DNA of 64,000 bases. It comes from Cantharellus purpuraceus (Eukaryota > Basidiomycota > Agaricomycetes > Cantharellales > Hydnaceae). Positions 24,664-37,400 of this stretch are shown here, one piece after another. The stretch spans positions 124,001 to 188,000 of the forward strand of contig JALBUN010000002.1 in the NCBI GenBank assembly GCA_025174535.1, read 5' to 3'. How positions within the stretch are numbered: position 1 is the first letter of the stretch; every line of letters begins with the position of its first letter. Under the pieces are notes generated by a model. It made no database searches, was not told the DNA's origin, and worked only from the letters and a program-made list of their open reading frames with translations. The translations under genes and the position numbers were made by a program.

Positions 24664-24936
24664 GGTGGCGGAGAGCTCGTGGGAGCTATGGATCGTTTTT
24701 AAGCCCCTGATAAGCAAAAACCGCCTCGGCACCTAACTTCAACGCTCCTGCCCGAACTAAGCGGCAAATAGTACGTAAAAGGTGGCTAGGTGTGACATCC
24801 TGTGACTGAGTCACAAACACGCGCCGATTGCCACTTTGTGAGTGCAGTGCAGTCTTTTGAGTCAAATACTTGGAGTTGACTCGACTAGTTTGGGCGGTAT
24901 ATAGAGTCCAGTTTGCTTTAGAATTGCAATCTAAAC
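24664..24936. promoter_or_regulatory. Divergent promoter with clustered GAGTCA motifs
   Basis: 273 bp between the Zn2Cys6 gene and the GTPBP1-like gene. TGTGACTGAGTCACA (24801-24815) is a 7 bp inverted repeat around one base and contains TGAGTCA, an AP-1/Gcn4-type core. TTGAGTCAA (24857-24865) and GAGTTGACTC (24873-24882) lie within the next 70 bp. A TATA-like GGTATATAGA sits at about 24895-24904, roughly 35 bp before the GTPase ATG. Confidence 0.5.
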
Positions 24937-27743
24937 ATGACTACAAAGGCTACATTGCGTAGCTTCCAAGACGAGATAGACAATATACATCACAAGGAAA
25001 CATTAAAGCAGCGTGCTCAGGCTCAAGTTTCTGCCGAACGAGAGGCGACCAAGAAACCTGTCAAGTCAAGGGACGCAACCGATGTCAAAGACAACGACCA
25101 ACCCAATATGGAGCAGCCTGCACGAGGCTTCCATTTTGATGACGACTCAGAACTCCAGGTATGTCAACTTGTACAAGCGCGGTGGTACTGTTCATACCAG
25201 TCGTTCAGGCATGGTTCGGGATGAATACAGCAGCTGCATATGACAGGGCTCGTGATGCTGTAGCCGCACGACTCACACGCAATCGAGGCGAATACATCAT
25301 TCGGCTCGGTGCGCATCCTTCTCGGGCGAATCTATTCGGTATAGAAGGGAGGGGGGTGCTGGAAGGAACATGTGGAAATCCATGTACCGCGTCAGAACTC
25401 CAACATATGGAGTCGGTCCTGCTACGGATTGCTGACGAAATCGGAGCCAAAGTCCTGATTATTGATCCATTAGTGGAGCTACGCGCTCATCATCCATTTT
25501 TCAGGTATCAAATTTGTTTTCCCTACCCGAATCGAATCCCCATGCTTCGTTCCTCGTCCGACTACCTCCTCCTAGCATCAGCCTCACACCTGAGGTGCGA
25601 TGTGCTGTAGTTGGCAACGTCGAGTTAGTACTTTCCATGCCGAGGAAGGACACTCTAACCTATTTAAATAGCTCTGGGAAATCGACAACGTTAGGGGTTC
25701 TTACGAGGGGTGGACTAGACGACGGACGTGGCCGTGCACGGGTCGGTCTATTTCGACATAAACATGAGATTGAAAGTGGTCGAACTTCCAGCGTTGGAAT
25801 GGAAGTTCGTTTCCAGGATATGTTTTCTTCGTTTGTCTTAACACTTACCTCTACTCCTCAGATTCTAGGCTTTTCCGCTGATGGCCTTCCAATACTCCCA
25901 ACAACGCATTTCTCCAACGAGTTAGATGTAATACGACGCGAGAAACTGGGATGGGACGAGATTTCGAAGCAGTCAGCCAAGATAGTCTCCTTTATAGGTG
26001 CTCTCATTATTGTTATTTGGATCATTTAGTTAGGATAAATAACCACAATTACAGACCTTGCAGGTCACGAACGATATCTCAAGACAACCCTTTACGGTAA
26101 GTCGAGACGTTTGGTTTTGATAGTGCCTCTCACATAGCTCAATTCCTTTAGGGTTGACCTCTGGATCCCCGTCCTTAGTTATTTTGATGGTAGCGGCAAA
26201 CGCGGGACTGATAGGAATGTCGAAGGAACACCTGGCCATTGCGCTAGCACTCAGTGTCCCAGTCGCCGTTTGCATCACCAAGGTGTTTCTTAACTTTTCT
26301 ATTTGCGTATCCGGTTAAGATAACTTGATGAGATTGACATGACACCTCCCAACATTCTGGCGGATACAGTCAAACAGGTAGTCAAGATTCTAAAGAGTCC
26401 TGGTTGTCGGTTTGTGATCTTGAATATGTTTTGATTGCTCCTAAAGGGCATTGATATCGTTATGAAGGAAAACCCCTGTGTTTGTGAGGACGGCAGAGAC
26501 CGCAGTCGAGCTCTCGCAAGTGTACGCGCGGGAGAGGTGTGCGAGTTAAGGTCTATAACCGGACCTCCGAGTTCATATCTTTGTGCACAGATTGTGTCCA
26601 ATATTTCAATTATCGAACACTACAGGGGAGGGTCTCGATTTTGTGCGGGCTCCCTTAGCAGCTGTGCATCTTCTGTTTCTCACACGGCGGGTTCAGGTTC
26701 GGACATTCCTCAATCTTCTCCCTTCTAGCGAAGGCGAGGACGAGAAATTTGTGGCAGATCAGCCGTTAGAAGTATGTTGCACTCGCGCCACTCCATATGC
26801 GTGTTAATTGTCATTCTGTAGTATTCTGTTACAGAAGTCTGGTTGGTGACCGTCCGTCGCCCCGTCTCTCTTCTCGCTCACACGCACATTAGGTCCGTGC
26901 CCTATGTCGGGACGGTCGTAAATGGTATCCTAAACGCCGGACGGGTGAAAGTCGGAGACCCTATCCTAATTGGCCCTGACTCGAATGGGAATTTTATGTC
27001 AAGTGCCGTGAAGAGTATACAACGCAAACGGTTAGACTCTTTGTATGTCTCTTCTCTGGTGTTTCTGATGGCTATGGCCACGTTAATTTACAGGGCTCCT
27101 GTTACCTCTGCGGAGGCGGGGCAGTGCGTCTCCTTTGCATTAAAGAGGATGCGACGAACAGCAGTGCGAAAAGGCAAGGCTATCCAATTTCATATAGTGA
27201 TGTCTAATCATGATGTAGGGATGGTTATCGTAATCAAAAGCGAGATACCGCCCAAAGGTATGATTTCCCGGGTTTGATGGGGTGCTCAGTTACTGAACTG
27301 AGATTTGATCCAGCTATTCGTCGATTCGAGGGAACTGTTCTGATTCTCTAGTGCGTGGGACACTCGAGTAACGATTTTGCCTTGATACTGAGTAAGCCGT
27401 CTGAACCAGCCACAATACTACATTGCAGAAGAACTATCAGGTATGTGACGTGTCACACAAGGAGACCATCATCCAACCCGGGATTTACAAATTAGGCCAT
27501 GCTGCATTGTGGTGCAATCCGGCAAACCGTACGAATAATCGGTATAGATCATCCACAAGGCATCTTAAGAACAGGGGATCGAGCTATGGTGCAATTTGAG
27601 TTTATTTCTAATCCAGAGTTCCTCAAGGAGGGAATGAAGCTCCTTTTTCGTGAGGGCAAGACGAAGGTGAGATATAATCATGCAGGAGGACGGGGTACTT
27701 ATCAGACCGAAAGGGCTTGGGTGTGGTCACCAAATTGCTATGA
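24937..27743 (+). CDS. GTPBP1/GTPBP2-like translational GTPase
   Basis: Elongation-factor-like GTPase of the GTPBP1 family, which in animals is tied to mRNA turnover and ribosome rescue. An N-terminal region ([16 protein letters not shown]) precedes a family-specific domain ([19 protein letters not shown], about 25290; [20 protein letters not shown]). The G domain has P-loop [20 protein letters not shown] (spliced, about 25610-25720), [20 protein letters not shown] (switch I), [19 protein letters not shown] (G3) and CITKID (G4). The second and third beta-barrel domains include [55 protein letters not shown] and [12 protein letters not shown] last small exon, GLGVVTKLL, stops at TGA 27741-27743. 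All G motifs are intact. The gene shares its promoter with the Zn2Cys6 regulator. Confidence 0.88.
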
Positions 27744-28445
27744 TGGTGATGTGTTCCATCGGTGTATTTGGCTGGCGTAGCTAGGCCTAGTGTTGTATCT
27801 TTGTAGCTTGCTCTCTTGTAAGGTTTGTAGACATGTGTGTTTATACCGTGCCGTTTGTCGGCCATCGTGCGGGGTGTGATCGTCGACAAGTAGTGTTGTC
27901 GATGTGAGGTCGGGTACAATGAGCGGGAAGCCTGAATCAAGCATATGTTAAGAGACGCGCTAGTGATGTATCTGCAGATGCCGGATCTGCGGACATGTGA
28001 GGCAGTGCAGGCATGTCAGTCAGGGAGAAGATCGTTGCAACGGTCCACTACTCGCTTTAGCCTAGCTAATGTGCAGAAGCACAGAATCATTTGCAAGATG
28101 TGGCAGTCAAGGACCACTGAGTGCGCAAACCACTACCGCCTCCGGCACAGTGATCACGCTACACGCACACGCACATATTTCCTATCCTTTTTTTTTCTCA
28201 GGCAGCGGCCATTAGTATGCAGTGAAGCCCGGGGGTCTGTGGCGCTTCCCAGCGACCGATCGCTCAGCATGCCGACGAACTTCAGTCGGCGACTACCAAG
28301 CGGTCCATGGAAATGGTTCGTTGACCCAGGCAACCATCGCTTCACTACCACCATGACAGCCTCTTATTTATACGTCTACCTCGAAACTAAGCTCATCCCA
28401 TCCCTCTCTCTCCCCTTTCAAGGGTCTTTTCTTGCTCCACCTGCC
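27744..28445. promoter_or_regulatory. Intergenic with TATA box for the C2H2 gene
   Basis: About 700 bp. TTATTTATA at 28364-28372 lies about 75 bp before the C2H2 ATG. It is followed by a CT-rich tract (CCCTCTCTCTCCCC, about 28400-28415) typical of fungal core promoters. I see no gene in the rest. Confidence 0.5.
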
Positions 28446-30016
28446 ATGTTGCCGCATCTCGCAAATAATGATTATGAAAGTGGTCAAGAGCGACCGTCTC
28501 TTCCCAGCATTCGGGAATTATTTGGCGGTGCGCCTCGCTCCAACTTCTTGGCATGCACGTGCCGTGCTGAACACAGCTTTTTGTAGAGCAACTGTCCAAG
28601 CCCGTACACAAGAGACCATCTCCATTCTCTCTGGCGGACCTAGGCTCTTCATTGCCTTCAGAAAGCCGTTCAAGCTCACCAGGAGACAGTCAAGGGTCAT
28701 ACCTGTCGTCTACTCTGGTCCGTAGTGCGAGTTATCGTCCGCTTCCGTGGAGGTCAATTGCTGACGCGTATACTTTGCAGACTTCTCCCCGGTCGGCATG
28801 GTCTCAAGTGCTTAGCCAGTATAATGTCGGACACGCTGGGGCAGAGCCCTCGTACTCTTCAAGGCGCCGCTCAGATTCGGGCTCCCAACGACTCACGACT
28901 CCTTCCACATCTTCAAGTCAAGACGAATTTCTTACGCTCCCTCCTATTAATGCATCATATTCTCATACGTACCAGGACACGGGTAGACCCCCTTCAAACC
29001 CTGTCTTTATGACATCTTCGCAGCGCATAGCCAGCAGCCACTCTCGTTCCCGCTCATCCTCCGAAGCTTTAGGCATGTCCACCCCGTCTTCCGACGCATC
29101 GTTGGACCTCTTGGCAAGACGGCGACACACGATTGGATCCCCGCGCGGTTCACACATGAGGCACCACACTTCATACCCCATGGAACCCAGTGCGCCCATC
29201 AGTAATTTATCGAGGAACACCACGCCCACCGGCCACCCGTTGTCTGCGCGATCCCATGTTACAAATCCGTACCCTGCCGGCTCGACACATTCCTCGTCGT
29301 CTCGTGGGATGCCTGCTGCTGCTGTAGGTGGATACCCCTCGTCATCGTCCGCCCCGCCTTCGCCACCCTCGACTTCGGGTGAGGAAGTTCAAACCGAGCG
29401 GAGGAAGACTCCTGCCAAGTATGAATGTCAGTACTGCAAAAAGCGCTTCAATCGCCCGAGCAGTCTGAAGGTATTGTTTTGGAGTCCTCATTTGCCATGC
29501 AGTACTTTAATAACATGTTCTCACTTCTTTCAGCTCCATAATAATACTCATACAGGGGAGAAACGTGAGTCTTCATGTTGTATTCTCTATGTATAAACTC
29601 TCACAACTTGTTCAGCATTTGCGTGTCCCTTCCCAGGTTGTGGCCGCCATTTTAGTGTCATGAGCAACATGCGCCGACACGCCCGCATCCACGGTGAATC
29701 AACTTCATCCCGAACTCCCCGCGAAAGCTCCGTCGAAGACAGTTTTGATGCATCCCCTCCTTACTCCCCTTCATCATCCGCGCACAACACACCTATTATT
29801 TCTCAGGCAGCATTGGTCCCAGCATCCGATCCATACACACGTTCACACTCTTCATCTGCGTCATCGTCTCCTCGTATTCAGTCCAGGTCTCTGTCGTCAG
29901 CATCTAGTTCTAGATTGGAACCGCACCGTCGCCGAAGTCTCGCGCGGGCTCATCCACATCCGTACAGGCGGTCGTCCCGGTCGCCGCCCTCTGACGGATC
30001 GTCCCCCGAGCGGTAA
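28446..30016 (+). CDS. C2H2 zinc-finger transcription factor (two fingers)
   Basis: The first exon reads MLPHLANNDYESGQERPSLP and then SIRELFG. An intron to about 28643 restores FGGSSLPSESRSSSPGD. A long Ser-rich disordered region follows (TSTSSSQDEFLTLPPINASY and so on). Two C2H2 fingers then come from three exons: KYECQYCKKRFNRPSSLK joined to LHNNTHTGEK (about 29420-29563), then FACPFPGCGRHFSVMSNMRR and HARIHG (about 29617-29695). The linker is a standard TGEKP/F type. The tail is Ser/Arg-rich and ends SPPSDGSSPER. The two adjacent fingers and low-complexity flanks fit a nuclear DNA-binding regulator. I cannot assign it to a named fungal developmental factor. Confidence 0.87.
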
Positions 30017-30033
30017 TTCTGGCCAGTTATCAC

Positions 30034-30050
30034 ATTATTATTATTATTAT
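30034..30050. repeat. (ATT)n microsatellite, first copy
   Basis: Five to six ATT units immediately after the C2H2 stop codon. Confidence 0.9.
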
Positions 30051-30126
30051 CCGTTATTCTCATTCGCTATCTGGTACTCATCTATTGACTGAACTGCCTG
30101 GTTAAAACTTATTGCTTTATTTATCA

Positions 30127-30145
30127 TATTATTATTATTATTATT
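30127..30145. repeat. (ATT)n microsatellite, second copy
   Basis: A second run of about six ATT units roughly 80 bp downstream of the first. Confidence 0.9.
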
Positions 30146-33100
30146 CTCTAACACGTTTCCCGCAGTCTTCTCTTTCCCCAACACGATTCTCTATTTATCG
30201 CCTCGTCATTCAAAGTCTTCCATCATCCACACAACCTGGTTTTATATTTGTACGTGTCACCATCGGATATTATAGAAGACAAGTAGGGTACACATCACAA
30301 TGTCGCATGTATACGTACACAACACTCGGACTTGTAATAGTACTTTCTTCACACTCTTTCCTGAGTATATTCTAGGCTGGCTTCGGTTTAACGTCGCCCC
30401 TCGTTCTCCATTGTCATAGCTTTCGCAGCCACCCTGCCATCAGAGATCCTAGCGACTCACATGCCCTCTATAGTCAGGGAAAAGGGTCTCAGGAAAGCAA
30501 GGGCACTTTCCCCGATATCGATCGACGTTGACCAAAAATAGACTGGTAACCCAGACACCCGTGGCAGGGACAATATACATCAAAAGTCCAGGGATCTACT
30601 GGTGGGGAGGGATCATTGGATACCCGCAAGGTGCAGGAATCAATTAACATGGACGTCGATTGATTAGCTCGCCTCGACGTATTTGTACTGATTGTCGTTG
30701 TCACTGCATCATGTGAGCGGACAGTGGATCTGCAATTGGATCTAAGGAAACCTCAGGGGTCATAGCCGACGGGGCATAGCCCAGCTCTTGACGCATATTT
30801 AATGGAGAATCCCTTTCCAGTGGGTGTGGATCTTGGGTGGCACCAGTTCCTGCAGCCTGGTCTCCAATTTAGAATTCAAACAAGTCGCCTTACGAGATCT
30901 GATGCATTAGATGTATATCCTTCCCCCGATTGCATGTGGCTGACTGTCTGCGCAGCCTTGAGACTCTTACTGGGCTACGCAAGGCAACTGTGAGATATAT
31001 TGTTGATAGCCTGTAAACTAAGTGAGGCTGGAAATAATTACTGTACAAGCTTGAACTAGACTCGTGATGCATATTCACTTGCGTCGCGGAGCGCTCGTCA
31101 TAGAGATGCCTTCACTGGGAGGAAAATTGCCTAGGGATTTCTGTCGTCTATCGTTGAATGGAGAGACCCTTGGAAACCTGTACAGCCCCATGCGAGGCGA
31201 CTGAATCAGACGAGTCCAGTCTGTGTAGCAATGCGTGCATTTTTTCAAGGAATAGCTCTGGAATATTCGTTGATGTTTCGTTTGTCTCCTTGTCTCACCT
31301 CTATTCGAGTGGCCAGCCTACCCTGAGTGGGACTTCCTACGCCTGGGGAGAAGGTATTACATGGCTTAGAAGCTTGCAACTGAGATCATTCCTGTCTCGC
31401 CCTTCAGCTTGTCCGAGTCGGACGTTCTGATGTCTGCACTTGATACATTGCAATGTGGCTCGAAGCCTGAGTCTTCTCAAGAGGATCTAATTCTGGCCTC
31501 GTCTGACTGCGAGTCTGTTTGTCACGAACACCAGTTTTCCTATTTTGATTGCGAATCAACGACCTGAATTGGACAGTTCGCTCAGCACTGCAATGTGCCC
31601 CGTATCTCTTCCCAATAGACGCACATTTTCAAATTGGAAATCATACATCGCTATATAACGACTGTTCGTCACTTTTCTGATCACCATGCTTCTGAGATCG
31701 CACAGAAGAACTGCCCACCCAACTTGTGATTAAAACCCTGGCTTCATCGATCCGTGACGTATTTGAGATCGTAGCTTTGATGACACATTGCAGAGTCACA
31801 CGCCTCAGAAGGGAGCCTCGTGCTATCGAGATTCTTCCCTGATGGTAGCGAGTATTATCTAAATGCAAGCCATGGTGATCAGTAGCTGCGCTACCAGACC
31901 TACGCCACGGCGCTGCAGTCTGAATGAGCTGGGTGTGCCCCTGGCGGTGTACCGATGCGGATCGATCACGGCACAACCAATCTGACGATGATAGTTGTAA
32001 AGGATTACCAGTTTGGAACTGGCTTCTTGTGGTGCACGGCGCGCGGCCGGTCTCTATCTCAGAATAGAGAAGCCGTTGAATTGGTGTTGATCGGACTTGT
32101 CTCAAACTCCGACATCCGTGTGCGCCTAGCCAACCCCCGCACGGGTGCCCTTGTACTTTTTCAATTCCTTCTCCTTGTATTTTTTTCTATCTTTGCTTTC
32201 CGAGTTGTTCCAGTGCTTGCTTCCTCCGCCTTAGCTTTGCCCAATCTCTATTGCCTCACCAGGGAAACACGCCCATCCTCGCTTAAGAATTCACCGAAGC
32301 CTGCTGTGCAGTGCCCGTGCCTTAAACTCTCCCCTTGCACAAATCGAGAAACAAAATGACCGCTAGATGAAATGAAAACTGTAAATGAAAATGAAAACCA
32401 TATGCAAGTGACAGTTCGTGCGGTTCCCCCGATTTCGAATTACACCCCCCCCCCCTTCTCATCATTCATCATGCACGTGCATGCACTCTCCGCCACAGAT
32501 GACAACCGCAAGGCTCCGTCTGGCAGGCGGTGCACTCTTCTTGGTACCACCCACACTCTAGCGAAAAGAGTGTGGTCCGGAACGTGCGTCGCCAGGCCAG
32601 GCTTCTTCACTGACTCTTGCTGTGGTCGTGCCACACCGGAGTTGAGGAGGAGGAGGGGGAGGGGGAACTTCCCCTTGCTTCTTCCTTCTCTCCCCCTTTC
32701 ACCGCACAGCATCTCGGAAAAGCTCGCACGTATCGCACCAAATACGTACACGGGGTAATAGGTGAAAAGGCTCCACACGCCATTCACGTATCAACGGTCC
32801 GTAAGTAGTCGCACCGCCCCAGCCACCCAGCCAGCAGCCAGGCATCTCTACGCACGCACGCATCCATCTATCTTTGACTCTCAAGATCTTCTGAAACACT
32901 CACCCACGGTAGCCACATTCTAAATGGCTGCGCGCACAACACACACACATGTGCACGCCACCCTCACCCGGTTTTACCGCGCTTGGCGTAATCGCCGCGT
33001 CGCGTCGCGTTACGTTACGTATCCCCTCGGTGCCGTCCCGCCCCCTCGTGCGCCGGTACCCCGGTGGGCTCACCGGCGTTGCTCCTCCCTGTAAATCTCT

Positions 33101-33468
33101 CTAGATTCCGGCATACATGCTTGATCCCGATGAGTGTCTACGCAATCGCGCCGGAGACATGAATCACCCGCGCTTCAACATTCATACACAGCGTCTTGGC
33201 TTCATCGATCACCTTGCACTGTCGTTTTCGTACCCGAACAGGTCCACGAGTGCTAAAGCTTTTCATTACGCAACTGCCGACATCACCTCAGCAACATACG
33301 TTTGGTCAGTCAGTGATGGGCTTCTTCGTAAATTGGTATCATCATCACAAGTCATAGTTACGTAAGGCGAGTGTGCAATACAGCCGCAAATCGTGAGCAA
33401 GTCATGAAAGGCAAAGGTGAACAGAAAGAAGAGCAGGGATACAAAAAGGGAAATCAAAATACAATCCA

Positions 33469-34426
33469 TTACATAGATAACGCCCTTCCCCTGCGCATCG
33501 TACCTATCTCACGTATCTCCCGTATTGTATTACGGCCACGCAAGTCCATACCCACTTCCTTATCCGTATTGTCCGTTCTTTCCTGGTATATCTGTCCGAC
33601 AGGCACACGCCTAACGTCGATCGTAGGCGGACTCTTGTGTGTGAACCCCGCAAATGCCAAGGCCTTGCGCACCTCCAAGATGTGTGCGCCGTGGATCTTG
33701 TCCCGCAACAGGGGGTCGCGCGTCGCGTCCGCCGGCGCGCCATTTGCCGGTGCGAGCGGCTGCAACGATGCATTAAAAAAATTGTCATGCCAAGGAGAGA
33801 GAGGGGGAAGAAACACAAGAGCGGAACCAGTTTACCAGCTGGTGTTGCCACATGAACGCGTTTGATCTCACCTCGGGAGGGATATCACCGTCAAAATGCC
33901 GGGTATCCTCTGGGTTCCGTAGTTCCGGCCGGAAAGGCGCAGGGTACTGGCGAATTTTCTCCCAGTCAATGCCGCGGAACCAAGGGTGTGCCTGATCAAA
34001 GTGGTAGTAGGGTGGCAGAAACAGACGCAGCAGTGTCAGATCAACTCAATAGAGAACAAAGCTCAAAGGGCGGGAGGAAGAGGAACAAGTGTATCATCCA
34101 CCCGTCGGTGCTTATTTTCCCACAGCAACTGCGAAGAACTTGCCTTGATGTGCTCCACCCCATCAACGCTGCCGCTCCCAGCGACCACATTCGGGCTAAA
34201 GAACCCACTTCTCCGTGCCTGTACGACGAGCGAATCTGGGCGTGAGACTGATGCGGTGTTCTGCGACCCGAGGCGGTCCTCGGGTTCGCAGAGCAGCTGT
34301 TCCATGAGGTTCACCCCTGCGTGGGATACGCGTGGGCGTGAGGGGAAGCGCAGCGATTGTTTCCAGTTGAGGATCTTCTGCCGCGTGACATGACGCTAGA
34401 GGAAGGAAGGAGGGAAATGAAGGGGA

Positions 34427-34457
<31 letters not shown>

Positions 34458-37400
34458 GCGGGGAACAGAGATGAATGAGGAACCGGGGAAGGAGGGAGCC
34501 AGGGCGGGGGGATAGAAGAACAGGAGCCAGGGCAACGGAGAAGATCGACAATGAAAAGGGGGAGGGGTGGGGTAAAAGTGGAAACCACGCCGTTACTTCA
34601 CACGCGCGGGGTAGGGCAACAAAATCTAAAGTGCTTACTGAATTGCTCACAAAAGGGGGGTACCTGCTCTGAGAGTTAATCACCGACTTCTTTTTGTGTT
34701 GGGATTGATTAAAGGGAAACGAAAACAGATCAAGCACAGAATGACAAATAAAGCGCGGGAGAGCGAAGAGCGGAAAGAAACGACAAATGGGGACGGGGAA
34801 ATAGAAACCCCAAGAACGACTCAGAAAGCCCAGAGAAACTCAAAGAAAGCCCAGAAACTCTAGACCACCGCAAAGGCAAAAGAAGCACACGAAGCGAGAG
34901 CGGCCCACGTACCCATACAGACATTCGAATATGATCACGCCGAGACTCCACCAGTCACATGAGAACGTGTATCCGTGACCTGGCAAAGACAAAAACGACA
35001 ATGGGCGTGCGTGTCATGATCGCCGTTAGCATAGCATCATCATGATGAGAACGAGGACTGAGATCAGAAAGGAAAATGGAAATAGAACTTGGATTTTGAT
35101 TTCGGTTGGATTAGGAAAGGGATCCGATGGAGTAATGGGCGAGGGGAAAGTGCGATTGCTTCGCGGCATGTGCCAGTGGCGCACGAAGAGAGAGAGAGAG
35201 GGACGTACCGCGTATGACCTCGGGTGACACTAGCAAGGGGAGGAGGGAGGCATGAGCATGCGGAGGGAAGCAGAGGAAGTGGGGAGCAAGGGGTGGGAAG
35301 GGGGGCGAAGGGGCAGACAGGTGGAAAAGGCGCGAGCGAAGGGAGGGAAAGGGATGGAAGGGGTATCGGGGAAACACATGGAGGGCACGGGAGGACGTAC
35401 TATACGAGTTTGTCCCACACCTGTGTACCGCATGAGGTGAGGAAAGAATGGAAAAGAGAATAGGGGGGACGTACACGGAATATGCGAGCTAGACGGCGGA
35501 GCAGACAGGTCAACGCATGCGCAAGTCGACGAAAAAAAATGATTTTTTCTGCCCATCGTCACATCAGCCTCCCCGACTCACCTTCTTGCGATTCCTCTCC
35601 CGCCACGTAAACACCCCGCCCTTGCCACCCTCTGCTCCCTCGCCCATAATGCGCTCCACTTCCCGCCTGTCCATCCTCCTCGTCCCCATGACGCCGCCTG
35701 CCCCCGCTCCCGCACGCACCCCAGCGGGCGGCTCCGGCGCGGCACCGTCCTCCAAATCAATGCCATGCTTCCGCAACAGGTCCTTCCGCTGCTGCTCATA
35801 ATCTGCGAGACAACCAAGGACAAGGAAAGCCACGCGTCAGCAGTGAGATCCCGCCCCTGTTTAAGACACACGTACAAGATGTATCGTGCGCCCAATGGAG
35901 ATCCGTCCTGTAGATTCCCCCAGTCAGGGATTCGATTAAAGGCCGATGCGGGGTGGGTGATAGACAAGGTCAACACCCCGATGTCGTTAATGTTGATCCC
36001 GATGTACAAGAGACAAAAATCCACCATATTAATGAGGGCATCAAGACCAAGTATTAATGAAGAACGTCGGATCGAGATACGCACGCAAGTCCGAAATCAC
36101 TCAGTTTAATATGACCGTCGGGGTCGAACAAAAAGTTCTGCGACGGTGTTTAGCTCGGTGGGGGGTGGCTTCAATAAAGAGGGGACACACGTCGGGTTTG
36201 ATGTCTCTGTGGATGAACCCGTGCTTGTGACATTGTTCGATCGCGAGCACCATCTGACAAGAGAGTGTGAGCATACCAACAGGGGAGGGGCATGCCACGG
36301 ACCTCTGCAACATAAAACCGGGCAAAATCCTCCTCAAACACGTCGCGTTCAATGAGGAGGTTCAACAGATCTCCCCCACCCATAAACTCGAGGACCTGCA
36401 GGGGCATCAGCGGGGTGGGGAGGACGGGAGCCGCGGGGCGCACCAGATAGAGATGGTCGCGATCCTGAAAGCTGTAAAACATGCGCACGATCCAGTCAGA
36501 GTCGGAGGCAGACTTGAGGACGTCGCGCTCGGCGCGGACGTGGCCCTCCTGGCCCTTGCGCAGCATGTCGGTCTTGCGGAGCTGAGAGAGGGGCGTGAGG
36601 GGGCGGGGCATGCACATGCAGAGGGGGACGCACCTGCTTCATGGCGTAGAGCTGGCCGGTGTGGGTGTCCCTGACGAGGGAGACGACGCCAAAGGCGCCG
36701 TGGCCGATGGTGGTGAGCTTGAGGAAGGAGCTGGGGCCGACGCGACGGCGACGTTCCCGGAGATACTCTGTCTCGTTGACGCGCCAGCGCTCGCGGAGGA
36801 GGGCCTTCTGGTGGTCGGGCCAGGACATGCGGGCGAGTTCGCGCTCGAGGGCGAGACGACGCTGGTCGCGGGAGGGGGGGCCGCGGAGGAGCGCGTAGTA
36901 GAGGTTCTCAAAGTATATGCGCGCAGAGACCGCCTTTTCGAGGGTGGTGAGGGAGGGCGTGACGGCAGGACGCGGCAGTGCGGGCAGCGGCCGCGCATGC
37001 GCCAGGGCGGGTGTGGGCGCGGCGGGGAGGCCGTCGAGGGTGGCGGGGGCGGTCGAGACGGTGCTGGCGGCGTTCACGACGCGCAGCGGGGGCGGGGCGG
37101 CGGCAGAGGGGAGACGGCGTGCGGCCAGGACCTCTGCGACGGCGCGTGCCTGTGCGTTCTGGCGGACCATGTTCTTGATGGGCGTGGCCCAGCGGGGGTC
37201 TGTGTGACACATGAGCATATATGCACCGGAACACGGCGCACTGACCGCCCAGCTTGCCGACGCCGTCGGGGCCCCAGCGACGGAGGAGCGCGTCGGCCTG
37301 CTCGGCGTCGGAGGCGTGGACGAGATGGCTGTCAAGGACGGTCAGCGTGCGTGGGCGACGGGTGCGGGGAGAGAGGGGGGCGGGGAGAGGGACGTACACG

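Larger units (their letters stand above)
30017..33468. other. 3.4 kb gene-poor interval
   Basis: No exon chain with conserved motifs could be built on either strand. The longest open frames (31641-32105 minus, 31955-32359 plus) overlap each other antisense, have no domain, and are rejected. The interval holds two ATT microsatellites near its left end, a C run at about 32445-32456, an (AC)n tract at about 32937-32950, and a GC-rich stretch with tandem GTCGC and TTACG units at about 32998-33020. It may contain the 3' UTRs of both neighbours or a non-coding transcript. Confidence 0.4.

Noticed and set aside
31641..32359. Overlapping 154- and 134-codon frames on opposite strands
   Set aside because: No domain, no intron structure, no codon bias, and mutual overlap.
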